NCBI RefSeq assembly: GCF_028548455.1
Contig: NZ_JAQQLF010000002.1
Span: forward strand, 186,001 to 250,000
Direction of reading: 5' to 3'
DNA: 64,000 bases
From: Vogesella aquatica
GTDB lineage: Bacteria; Pseudomonadota; Gammaproteobacteria; Burkholderiales; Chromobacteriaceae
Shown: positions 30,118 through 38,257 of the stretch, in pieces
How positions within the stretch are numbered: the stretch's first letter is position 1
How the letters are laid out: each line of letters begins with the position of its first letter
Position numbers and translations under genes: made by a program
Notes under the pieces: model-generated
What the model saw: only the letters and a program-made list of their open reading frames with translations
The model's database searches: none
What the model was told of the DNA's origin: nothing

Positions 30118-31746
30118 TTAAGTAAGTATTTCAATAAAACCCATGAATTTTAACTTTTCAGTAGCCTTTCTTTTGAAATATTTAAGGTATTGAGAAGGCC
30201 CAAAAGGTTTTCTTGGATAATTCTTTTTAATTGTAGAGTTGTGACTAGAAAAATCAACATGAAAATCATCTTTTTCTGGTTTTTTCTTTAAAGTAAATAA
30301 CTCTTTAAGAACTTTTATTCCATCAAAAGTAAAGCCTAATATTTTTTTGTAGATTGTGCCAGTAGAAGTTTTCACAATTTCAGTTTCTAGTGAAATACTA
30401 TCTGCTAATTTTTGAAAACTATATAAATCATTAGTAGTAATGATGTTGCTTAAAATAACATTGTCACTCAATGATTTTTCTCTTTTATAATTTCTAGCAA
30501 AAGTTCTCCATTTTGTTATCAAACCTTTTTTCAATCCAAAAAAGCTTAATGCTCTTACTGAACAAGCTTGACGCATTGCTTGATTTTTCATAGTTGTATA
30601 GTAATCTTTGTCAATTGTTGATTTTTCAGCTACATCACTAGATAAAGTCTTTTGAATATACTTAAAGCAATATGAACTTGCTGACGCATTGCCATTATTT
30701 AGTTCAATCTTTGCTTGATTTTCATTTGAGTTAAAGTGATTTTTTACTATCTTTGTAATTTTATTAAAATTTTCAGCATCATGAAAGACTAAAGCATGAA
30801 GATGAAAGCATCCATCTTGATGAACTTCTGCAACTTTCACTCCATAAACTCTAATTTGATTATCATGCAAGTTAGTTCTAATTCTTGCCCATTTCTTTTG
30901 TAAAATTTCTACACTTTCATAAACTGGAACACCATTCCAGTGATTTGAACCTTTTGTTGGGTTTGGATGGTATTCACCATCTAATGTCATGGTGATGAAA
31001 GACCAAGTGTAATTATCTTCTTCTGCCATTTTTTCATAGCAATTCATGATTGCCAATTTTTCAGCAAACTCTTGTTCTGGTGTTCTAACAATATCTTTCA
31101 AGTTCAAAACTTTATCACTTTCTCTTGAACTTAATATTGTATTTTCAATATAGTTTTTATTTCTTAATCTTTGTTGATTGAAAAGTTCAAGTGTTTTATT
31201 AGAACAGTATTTTACTTGCTTATTAACAAGTCCAAAAATTGAGCTAAGTTGCACTACTAATCTTCTTTGAAGTTTTCTATATTTTCTTCTTAATGACTTG
31301 CTGCTATATTTTTTGTTGAAATTCTCTTCATCTTTTTTTGTCATGTCTTTTGAGTAGTGTGCTTCAAAAAATATTCTATGCATAGCATTTGCTTTTTTTA
31401 CAATTTCATCATCATCAAGATTGGCAATGTTGAACTCTTCTTCAGTTATGTTTGTAAGGAATTGATAATTAGTCACAAATATAGTGTAAAGTCTATCAAT
31501 TAAATCTTTATCAAGAGATTGAAAGAATGATTTTGATGCTAAAGAGAAAAAATCAATATTTGTTTTCTCAAGCAAATGCTTATCAATTATTTGTCTTACT
31601 ACATTGTTGCTTGTATATGTGCTTAAGAACTCAACAAACCAATAATCTCCAAATTCTCTAAAGTTATTTTTGTCTTTGAAAAACTCTATTTGAGTGTATT
31701 TTTCTTCAATTATCTTTGTTGTTTCTAAAAAATTAAAATTATTCAT
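30118..31746 (-). CDS. Rolling-circle replication initiator, HUH endonuclease (P2 gpA / phiX174 A type)
   Basis: The 542-residue protein has the three motifs of superfamily I Rep proteins: motif 1 FITMTLDGEYHP (residues 250-261), the HUH metal site HLHAL (His315 and His317, preceded by HQDGC) and the double-tyrosine motif YCFKYIQK (Tyr359 and Tyr363, YxxxY). Two tyrosines spaced this way mark enzymes that nick, covalently hold the 5' end and re-nick after a full round, as in phage P2 and phiX174. It probably replicates the excised circular element or makes single strands for transfer. No other phage gene is present, so a prophage is unlikely. Upstream (31780-31834) lies an inverted GGTTCCA/TGGAACC that could be its origin. 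Confidence 0.85.
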   Translation of the reverse strand: MNNFNFLETTKIIEEKYTQIEFFKDKNNFREFGDYWFVEFLSTYTSNNVVRQIIDKHLLEKTNIDFFSLASKSFFQSLDKDLIDRLYTIFVTNYQFLTNITEEEFNIANLDDDEIVKKANAMHRIFFEAHYSKDMTKKDEENFNKKYSSKSLRRKYRKLQRRLVVQLSSIFGLVNKQVKYCSNKTLELFNQQRLRNKNYIENTILSSRESDKVLNLKDIVRTPEQEFAEKLAIMNCYEKMAEEDNYTWSFITMTLDGEYHPNPTKGSNHWNGVPVYESVEILQKKWARIRTNLHDNQIRVYGVKVAEVHQDGCFHLHALVFHDAENFNKITKIVKNHFNSNENQAKIELNNGNASASSYCFKYIQKTLSSDVAEKSTIDKDYYTTMKNQAMRQACSVRALSFFGLKKGLITKWRTFARNYKREKSLSDNVILSNIITTNDLYSFQKLADSISLETEIVKTSTGTIYKKILGFTFDGIKVLKELFTLKKKPEKDDFHVDFSSHNSTIKKNYPRKPFGPSQYLKYFKRKATEKLKFMGFIEILT

Positions 31747-31776
31747 AAAAAAACCCTTTAAAAGTATTGACTTTTA

Positions 31777-31834
31777 AAAGGTTCCACATTACTATATATT
31801 TATAACTGTCGAGGTTATTTGAATAATTGGAACC
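31777..31834. repeat. Inverted repeat upstream of the Rep gene, possible nick origin
   Basis: GGTTCCA (31780-31786) faces TGGAACC (31828-31834) in an otherwise AT-rich 209-bp gap. The longer form AAAGGTTCCACA (31777-31788) is repeated, reversed, upstream of the relaxase gene (35815-35826). A double-strand origin or relaxosome site is a possibility, not shown. Confidence 0.4.
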
Positions 31835-31930
31835 TATTCAAAGTCGTTGTTAGAAAAAAGTGGAGCTACTAACTCTGCTTTTTTTATTTGTATTTGGATA
31901 ATTTACCATATTTAATTTATTTGTCAATAT

Positions 31931-31954
31931 AAAAAGGGCTTTATGCCCTTTTTT
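31931..31954 (-). terminator. Terminator of the relaxase gene
   Basis: AAAAAGGGC and GCCCTTTTT pair around a short TTTAT loop, directly after the relaxase stop on the minus strand, with a T-rich tail. Confidence 0.85.
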
Positions 31955-31955
31955 A

Positions 31956-34900
31956 TTACATTGATAAACCTCTTTTTATTTTCTTTTCATCAATTTTAGT
32001 TTTCTCAAAATTTTTGATTATATCAGCCAATCCTATTTTCTCCTCTCTAGCTTTTTCAATTGCAACCAATTCACTAACTTTCATATTTGTATTTTTTTCC
32101 AGTTCAAGTTTAGCATAATTAGTTAGATGTTCTTTTGCATCAATTGATAATTTTTTAAAATCCTTTGATAAGTTTCTATCATCAGTAATATTTTTGTGAG
32201 TTGCATCAGATGTATCTATAATTTTATTTAAACTTAAGTAGTCAAATAGTTTGTCATTTGATAAATAATTTGCCATTGTGTATGGTTCTTTATTATTGTT
32301 TATGAAATACTTTATTTTGTTTTTCATTTCTTCCACATAATCTTCCAGTATTTGATTATTTTTATTTTTTGTGTCATTTATGCTTTCTGTTGTTGAATAT
32401 GAGTTGTTTAACAATCTTGTAATTTTTTGATTTTCATTGCTTTTTGATTTTCCAACTATTGTGTTGTTGTAAAAAAGAAAACCAAAATTATTTTTTGTTT
32501 CTATTATTTCTCCAATTTTTAAATTTAGATTTTCTCTGTTTTTGTACTGAATAACATCTTTACCATCAAGTATGTTTTTTATATTGAATAATTCTTTCAC
32601 ACTTTCTAAATCTTTCATTGTTGAGTTTTTTATTTTCTCATCAATCAAATTGCTAAAAGTTGAAAAATCATACTCTTTTGCTATTGCTTTATCATGAAAA
32701 ATCTTAACATCAAAAACTTTATCATCAATTCTTATGTATTCTCTATCTTCTTCAATTTTGATTTTTTCAATATCTAGTTGAGAATTTCTTGAAATGTCAA
32801 GACTGAATTTGCTTAAAAAATGCTCATTACTTAATATTTTATTAAGTTCTGCATCTCTTCTTGCCTCTTCAAAGCCTTCTTTTGCTTTTGCTATTTCTTC
32901 TGCTGCTATATCTTTGAAAAAGTTGAATGTTTTGCTAATGATTGACTTGCTTGTTGTAATGGCTGATGTGAAAGTTTCTTCAACTAGATTTTTTGTTTCA
33001 ATCATTTTTTGCAATTTATTGTAAGCATTTACATTGTCAGCATTTAATTCTTTTGCTTTCTCTCTTGCTTCATTGTTAAGACTTTCTAATCTTCCAGTTT
33101 CTAACATTGATATATTGTTGTCTTCTCTAAATTTTTCAATAATTTTCTTTGAGTAGTATTTTTCTATTGAAACTGGCTTTATTCCATTTTCAATGTTTTC
33201 TTTTGTTATTTCTTTTTTCTCAATATCAATTTCTCTTACTATGTCTCTAATATTGTAAGTGTCTGCTTTTGAGCCATAAATTTGCTTGAAATTATCTTTT
33301 GTCTCTTGTGTTCCATATATTTTTACTTCATTTCTATGTCTAGTTAAAGCAACATTAAGATTGTTAGCATTAGATAAAGGTGTTTTTCTTGCAATATAAA
33401 AAGTATTATCAACTGTCAAGCCTTGGCTTGCATGTATAGTGCAGCCATAACCCAATCTAAAAGGAACATTATTTTTTTCAACATCAAGAGAAAATTTAGT
33501 TTTGTCTTCTTTTTCAAGTTCAATTCTCAATTTTCCATTCACTTCTTCAATGTTCAAAACTTTTGCTTTCATATTATTGTTGTAAAGTCTTGAGTTTGTT
33601 TTTCTATCTTTTTTTGCATTTTCAGTAAATTGTATTGTATCATTTATCATTAACTTATATTCTGTTTCAGTTGTTGATTTTGTATTTTTCAAATCAAAAG
33701 AAGTTCCAAAAAGTTCTCCATTCTTTATCTTTGCTTGCTGTACTTCATTGTTTATCATTTTCAATTCTTCATTAGTAGAACACAATATAAGTTTTGTTCC
33801 ACTAGTTTTCATATAGTCTTTTACTGCTTCTTTTATGTTGTCTTCAAGTTTTTCACTTACTTTGAAAATGTCTTGCTTGTTAATCAATTCAAAAGTTTTT
33901 TCAATATCTAAACTTGAAACTGCATTTGCTAACTCAAGTCCTTCTTTTGTTTTCTGTCTCATTATCATGTCAAGATAAAAAGTTTTTGCTGCTTTTTCTT
34001 CTATTAAAGTTTGAAATGGATTGCCAGCACTCACTGGTGTTAATTGTTGCGGGTCGCCAAGCAAAATCAATTTGCATTTCTTTTCATTTACTAAATCAAT
34101 TATTTTTTTCATTTCTCTAACACCAATCATTCCAGCTTCATCAATGATTAAGATGCTATCTTTGTTTAGTTTGTTTTGTTCTGCTTTGCTTGATAAAAGC
34201 ATGGCAATGTTTGAGCCATTAACTTCTTTATTAACTTTATTTAGTACATTAGAAAAGTCTTTTTCTAGATTGCTTTGAAGTTCTTGACTTGTAGTAGAGA
34301 CAAAAATGTTTTTGTTTTTTTGTAGTGCTGCATACTGAGCAAGAGAGAAGCTCTTGCCAGTGCCTGGAAGCCCTACTACAAGCTGCACACGCTCATTACT
34401 GTTGTGCAGGTTAGTGACTAGCTCTAGCTGTGCTCTGTTGTCTTTGAAAAGCTCTGCTGTGGCTTTAGGAAGGGGTAGAGGCTTTGGTGCTGGTAAAGAA
34501 CTGGCTGGTAAAGAACTGGCAAGGTTCATAGCATTGACATTGCTTACTATATCAATGTGCATGTCATGCAAATGAGCTGGTATGTAATCAATCTTATTTT
34601 CTTCATTCTTATCTATATGTTTGACAAATAATTCTGGATTGTTCAATTTTTCTTCAAGTAACTTCTCTATTTCTTCACTTGTCTTGTTGTCATGATAGAT
34701 AGTAAGTAATGTTTTGTATTTTGAAATATCTAACTTAATTTGATTTTTACAAATACAATCAATCAAATCAAGCTCACTCATTTCTTTTACTTTGTTTGTG
34801 TATGTTACTTCATTTGTTTTTATGTTCTTGTTTTCATAATTTGAAAAATTAGTTTTTATTTGCTCTTTCCAGTCTTGATGAAAATCTACACTCTTTTTAC

Positions 34901-35786
34901 TTTTTCTTGTAATTTTAAGAGTGTCAGTTTTATCATCCCAGCTTTGGGCTTTTCCTTTAGTTGCATTACTTCTTTTTGAAAAATGATTTTTTATATCTTC
35001 ACCAATTCCTTTTATTTCAATATCAAATAAATCTTTCCCAACATTGTATGTTAGAGTTGTGTTGTAATTTAGTTTTGACATTTGAATTGAAAGTTCTTTT
35101 TTGTAAATGTCACCTATTCTTTTCATTAAGTCTCTGTCAGTGTAAAAGTCAATAGTGTTAAGACTTCTAACTTTGCCATCTTCACATTTCATTGAATTTG
35201 AAACATAGACATGGTTATGAAGTTGTGGGTCGCCCTCGCGACTGTCTATGTGAAGAAATGAAGCAATGATGTTTGCTTCTGCTTTTATGTAAATTTCTTC
35301 TCTTTGTTTCTTGTCTTTTCTCTCTTCTGCTGACAATTTTTTCCATTCTTTTTCAGTGTAATTTCTTCTTATTTCTCTTGATTTGAAATGTTTTTTAAGT
35401 TCTTCAAGAGCTTTCTCTACTGCTATATTTTGAGCTTTTGTGATTTCAATTTTTTCATTTTCATTGGCAAGAGCAAATGCAACTGAAACTGATTTTGGTG
35501 CTGAAAAAGTAAAATCATGCCCCAAGATTTCAGTGTTTGTATTTTTGTTTTTTATGCTTGCTTCAAATGCTTTTTTAGCATTTTCATCAAAAGTATTTGA
35601 TAGATTGTATTGTTCTTTGTATTCATTTGAAGCATATATTTTTGTCAATAATTCACTTTCATTAACTTTGTCTTTATTTGAGTAGTAAGACAAGCTTTCT
35701 TTGAATTCTTCATTGCTTAAATATTTATCATAGCTGAAACTTTTTGAACCATCTTTTTTTACTTCTATAATTGTGTGACTTAACAT
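31956..35786 (-). CDS. MobF-family conjugative relaxase-helicase (TrwC/TraI type)
   Basis: The 1276-residue protein begins with a TrwC relaxase domain: GHDFTFSAPKSVSVAF (about 89-104) and the metal-binding stretch FLHIDSREGDPQLHNH, with His179, His190 and His192. Candidate catalytic tyrosines are Tyr19/22 or Tyr34/35. A RecD-like helicase follows: Walker A GLPGTGKS (472-479), LILLGDPQQLTPVSAGNPF and TIHASQGLTVDN. The last 300 residues are Lys/Glu/Asn-rich with no known domain. It would nick oriT and unwind the transferred strand. The start has CAGGAG upstream. The linker between domains contains a duplicated ASSLP and is encoded by a locally GC-richer stretch. Confidence 0.9.
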   Translation of the reverse strand: MLSHTIIEVKKDGSKSFSYDKYLSNEEFKESLSYYSNKDKVNESELLTKIYASNEYKEQYNLSNTFDENAKKAFEASIKNKNTNTEILGHDFTFSAPKSVSVAFALANENEKIEITKAQNIAVEKALEELKKHFKSREIRRNYTEKEWKKLSAEERKDKKQREEIYIKAEANIIASFLHIDSREGDPQLHNHVYVSNSMKCEDGKVRSLNTIDFYTDRDLMKRIGDIYKKELSIQMSKLNYNTTLTYNVGKDLFDIEIKGIGEDIKNHFSKRSNATKGKAQSWDDKTDTLKITRKSKKSVDFHQDWKEQIKTNFSNYENKNIKTNEVTYTNKVKEMSELDLIDCICKNQIKLDISKYKTLLTIYHDNKTSEEIEKLLEEKLNNPELFVKHIDKNEENKIDYIPAHLHDMHIDIVSNVNAMNLASSLPASSLPAPKPLPLPKATAELFKDNRAQLELVTNLHNSNERVQLVVGLPGTGKSFSLAQYAALQKNKNIFVSTTSQELQSNLEKDFSNVLNKVNKEVNGSNIAMLLSSKAEQNKLNKDSILIIDEAGMIGVREMKKIIDLVNEKKCKLILLGDPQQLTPVSAGNPFQTLIEEKAAKTFYLDMIMRQKTKEGLELANAVSSLDIEKTFELINKQDIFKVSEKLEDNIKEAVKDYMKTSGTKLILCSTNEELKMINNEVQQAKIKNGELFGTSFDLKNTKSTTETEYKLMINDTIQFTENAKKDRKTNSRLYNNNMKAKVLNIEEVNGKLRIELEKEDKTKFSLDVEKNNVPFRLGYGCTIHASQGLTVDNTFYIARKTPLSNANNLNVALTRHRNEVKIYGTQETKDNFKQIYGSKADTYNIRDIVREIDIEKKEITKENIENGIKPVSIEKYYSKKIIEKFREDNNISMLETGRLESLNNEAREKAKELNADNVNAYNKLQKMIETKNLVEETFTSAITTSKSIISKTFNFFKDIAAEEIAKAKEGFEEARRDAELNKILSNEHFLSKFSLDISRNSQLDIEKIKIEEDREYIRIDDKVFDVKIFHDKAIAKEYDFSTFSNLIDEKIKNSTMKDLESVKELFNIKNILDGKDVIQYKNRENLNLKIGEIIETKNNFGFLFYNNTIVGKSKSNENQKITRLLNNSYSTTESINDTKNKNNQILEDYVEEMKNKIKYFINNNKEPYTMANYLSNDKLFDYLSLNKIIDTSDATHKNITDDRNLSKDFKKLSIDAKEHLTNYAKLELEKNTNMKVSELVAIEKAREEKIGLADIIKNFEKTKIDEKKIKRGLSM
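34490..34519 (-). repeat. Tandem 15-bp duplication inside the relaxase gene
   Basis: Two exact copies of CTGGTAAAGAACTGG, in frame, encode ASSLPASSLP in the Pro-rich linker before the helicase domain. They lie in a locally GC-richer patch of an otherwise very AT-rich gene. Confidence 0.85.
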
Positions 35787-36143
35787 ATTTTATTCTCCTG
35801 TTTTGTTATTTTGTTGTGGAACCTTTCTTTATTTTTAAAGTTTGAAGAACTTTGAAAATCTAAACACCTTCAGGTGTAATGGTGTATTAAAAACCATCTT
35901 TTAAAAAGATAACAAATAAAAAACAAAAGTCAACTGCTTGAAAAAAATTAACTGACAATTTATTGACTGCAAATAAGCCAAAAATAAAAAACTTTTTTGT
36001 TTTTATTTTTCTTGGCTTATTCAATCTAATGTTTTGAAATTAAGTAAAGAAAAAATAAATTACTGACAAACTATTGACAAATAAAATAAATAAGTTACAG
36101 TTTAAATGTCACAAATAATAATACAGGGGGGAAGAGTAGAAAA
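35787..36143. other. Divergent intergenic region with many inverted repeats, candidate oriT
   Basis: This 357-bp gap between the relaxase gene and the rightward small genes holds the reversed AAAGGTTCCACA motif (35815-35826), ACACCT-TC-AGGTGT (35864-35877), AATAAGCCAA/TTGGCTTATT with A- and T-runs inside (35972-36021), and a 17-bp direct repeat ACTGACAAnnTATTGAC (35951-35967 and 36062-36078). Regions next to relaxase genes with such repeats often contain oriT. The nick site itself cannot be read off. Confidence 0.5.
36074..36101 (+). promoter_or_regulatory. Candidate promoter for the two small genes
   Basis: TTGACA (36074-36079) and TACAGT (36096-36101) are 16 nt apart. The -35 element overlaps the right copy of the 17-bp direct repeat, so a protein bound there would control the promoter. 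Confidence 0.5.
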
Positions 36144-36488
36144 ATGAAATACAAAACAATGGAGGACTATTTTTTAATGAATAAAAAACAAAGGAAAAAG
36201 TTTTTTAGACTTAAAGAAGAGGGGAAGACTTTTAGAGAAATACAAGAAATATTGTCAGCAGATTGTCAATTTAGATGGAAACAAACAATGTTGAAAAATT
36301 ACTTTTATAACTCAAAAAAGAATGAACTTAATAGAAATGAAATAAAAAGCATTAACAATAAAATGAATGAGTATTGCAAAATATTAGATGTTGATTTTCA
36401 TGATTATGTAAGCAAAATGATTAAGTATCTTGCTAATAAAGTAGATGCAGCAAAAGAAAAAACAAATAAAATTAATAATGAGGAGTAA
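36144..36488 (+). CDS. Hypothetical small basic protein with a helix-turn-helix-like segment
   Basis: I do not recognise this 114-residue protein. A strong GGGGGG-AAGAG ribosome site precedes the ATG. The N-terminal half is basic and contains FFRLKEEGKTFREIQEIL, which has the shape of a helix-turn-helix of the resolvase or transposase type. The second half is predicted helical and charged. It starts beside the repeat-rich region and is oriented away from the relaxase gene, so a relaxosome accessory protein or a copy-number regulator would fit. That is inference from position. Confidence 0.55.
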   Translation: MKYKTMEDYFLMNKKQRKKFFRLKEEGKTFREIQEILSADCQFRWKQTMLKNYFYNSKKNELNRNEIKSINNKMNEYCKILDVDFHDYVSKMIKYLANKVDAAKEKTNKINNEE

Positions 36489-36492
36489 GAAA

Positions 36493-36942
36493 ATGGATAT
36501 GGATTATATAAAGATTAAAAACACACTAACAATAATGGAATTGTATTCAATGAATACTTACTTGCTTTTAGATGAAAATAGAGAGAAAAAATATGGCGTT
36601 GTGATGACAAATAGTTTTTTCTTTGATGAAGAGTTTTTTTATGATTGTGCTGAGTTTGCAAAATTATTAGAAGAAAATGGATTGATTGAGTATTTTAGTT
36701 CTTATGATGACTTTTTTCAAAATAGTAAATATAGCAATCATCTTAAAGCTGACAAAGCAGCAATAGTAATTGTTGAAAATAGTGATTACATAATAGAGAG
36801 AAGTTTTGAATTTTCAGATTTTTATAGAGAATTTAATTTGGCATTTTATAATGCAAAATGCATTGAGGAAATAATAAAAAATCAAATGAAGAATGAACTT
36901 TTAGAATTGAGAAGGATTAAAAAATATGAGGTTGATTTTTGA
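36493..36942 (+). CDS. Hypothetical acidic protein of the element
   Basis: I do not recognise this protein. The open frame extends back to 36445, but the ATG at 36493 has GAGGAG in front and starts 5 bp after the preceding stop, so I take 149 residues (MDMDYIKIKNTLT). It is acidic and rich in aromatic residues, with FFDEEFFYDCAEFAKLLEENG in the middle and no membrane segment or signal peptide. Small acidic proteins on mobile elements can be anti-restriction or DNA-mimic proteins, but nothing specific supports that here. It is co-directional with the preceding gene. Confidence 0.55.
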   Translation: MDMDYIKIKNTLTIMELYSMNTYLLLDENREKKYGVVMTNSFFFDEEFFYDCAEFAKLLEENGLIEYFSSYDDFFQNSKYSNHLKADKAAIVIVENSDYIIERSFEFSDFYREFNLAFYNAKCIEEIIKNQMKNELLELRRIKKYEVDF

Positions 36943-37044
36943 TATTGAAATGTTGTTTATTTCATTATCAAAAAGCAATCAATATAAACTTTTATTGATA
37001 AAATTTGGCTGATAAGCAAAAGAGTGAGAATTTTCAAAAAGAAA

Positions 37045-37066
37045 AAACCCCCAGCATTGGGGGTTT
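37045..37066. terminator. Terminator after the integrase gene, probably bidirectional
   Basis: AAACCCCC (37045-37052), loop AGCATT, GGGGGTTT (37059-37066), with an A-run upstream that becomes a U-tract on the minus strand directly after the integrase stop. Confidence 0.88.
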
Positions 37067-37076
37067 AGTTTATTGG

Positions 37077-38117
37077 TTACTTCCATAATTTTTTTACAAT
37101 GTCTGTTGCTCTTAAGTTTGAATATCTTTGAAGCATAGACATAGTAGCATGTCCAGATATTTCTTGTATTTCTCTATCTCTTAAATCAGTTTTAAGATAT
37201 AGATTTGTGATAGCAGTGTGTCTTAAGTCATGAAATCTAATGTCTTGAATGTTAGACATATCACAAATAAGCTTAAATCTATGAGAAAGAAGATTTTTAG
37301 TTTGCCACATATGAAAAACATAGTTGCTTTCACTTGTCTTAAACTTTTTTATTTCTTCTAAAACTTCAAAAGCATTTTTACTTAATGGTACTTGTCTTTC
37401 TCTTTTTGTTTTTGTTTTGTCTTTTTCAATCAAAATTACTTTATCTTCAAAATTTACATTCTTCCACTCTAATGTGATTATCTCATTTAGTCTTAAAGCA
37501 GTTTCAATGGCAAAGTCAATGACAAGTTTCAACTCTTCTTTTTTTACTCTCAATCTTTCATCAATAGTATTAAATAGAGTTTGTTTTTCTTCTTCTGTTA
37601 AAATTCTTGTTCTTTCATCACTTTTACCTGAATATTTCACAAGTTCAAAAATATCTTGTTTATATTCATACTCTTTTGAGTGATAAGTTAGGGCATTTTT
37701 AAGTGTTATGTAGAGCCAATAAATTGTCGCTGGCTTGTTTATTTCTTCTCTTTTTTCTAGATAGTGTCTTAATCTATCAGCAGTAAAGGTTTCAATTGTG
37801 TAATTTGTATTGCTAAAATCATCAATTAACTGATTTAATCTTCTAATGTGTTTCTCTCTTTTTTCTACTTTTTTGTAACTTTCTAGAACTTCAATGAGTT
37901 TGTCTTTTCTTTTGTTCTTGAATACTTTTTTGTTGTTGTTTGATATTTCATTTTCAGTGATGAAAGCATATTTTTGTGCTTCTTTATATGCTTTTTCTTT
38001 ATCTTTTTCACTTTCAAATGAGAAAGATTTTGAAATTGTGGGATGGCCTGATTTTCTAATTTGAACTTGATAAAAGCCTTTTCCAGAAGTGCTGACTCTC
38101 TCTTTAATGCTTGCCAT
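37077..38117 (-). CDS. Tyrosine recombinase (integrase) of the element
   Basis: The 346-residue protein is a phage-type integrase with an N-terminal SAM-like core-binding domain (about 70-165) and a C-terminal catalytic domain. Catalytic residues are visible: Arg209 (TALRLNEI), His296 and Arg299 (HDLRH), His323 (SGHATM) and nucleophile Tyr332 (QRYSNL). Its start lies 150 bp from attR and its upstream gap contains the right-end TGTGTA repeats, the usual layout for an integrase next to its own attachment site. It should join the element circle to the CACAGTAAATG site in yebC. Confidence 0.93.
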   Translation of the reverse strand: MASIKERVSTSGKGFYQVQIRKSGHPTISKSFSFESEKDKEKAYKEAQKYAFITENEISNNNKKVFKNKRKDKLIEVLESYKKVEKREKHIRRLNQLIDDFSNTNYTIETFTADRLRHYLEKREEINKPATIYWLYITLKNALTYHSKEYEYKQDIFELVKYSGKSDERTRILTEEEKQTLFNTIDERLRVKKEELKLVIDFAIETALRLNEIITLEWKNVNFEDKVILIEKDKTKTKRERQVPLSKNAFEVLEEIKKFKTSESNYVFHMWQTKNLLSHRFKLICDMSNIQDIRFHDLRHTAITNLYLKTDLRDREIQEISGHATMSMLQRYSNLRATDIVKKLWK

Positions 38118-38174
38118 AGCTTGTGCCCATCTATGTGAGTATTTGGGGGTATGATAAACTTTGCTATCAGTAAA

Positions 38175-38194
38175 GTGTGTAAAAACTGTGTAAA
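38175..38194 (+). repeat. Right-end copies of the TGTGTA repeats
   Basis: GTGTGTA (38175-38181) and CTGTGTA (38186-38192). TGTGTAAAAACTGTGTA (38176-38192) is identical to 29016-29032 at the left end, in the same orientation. Candidate arm sites for the integrase. Confidence 0.7.
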
Positions 38195-38257
38195 TCAGCA
38201 GTTTTACAAGCTCCTAATCCAGCTAAGTTGTTGAAAAATATAGGTAAAGGTGATTAT

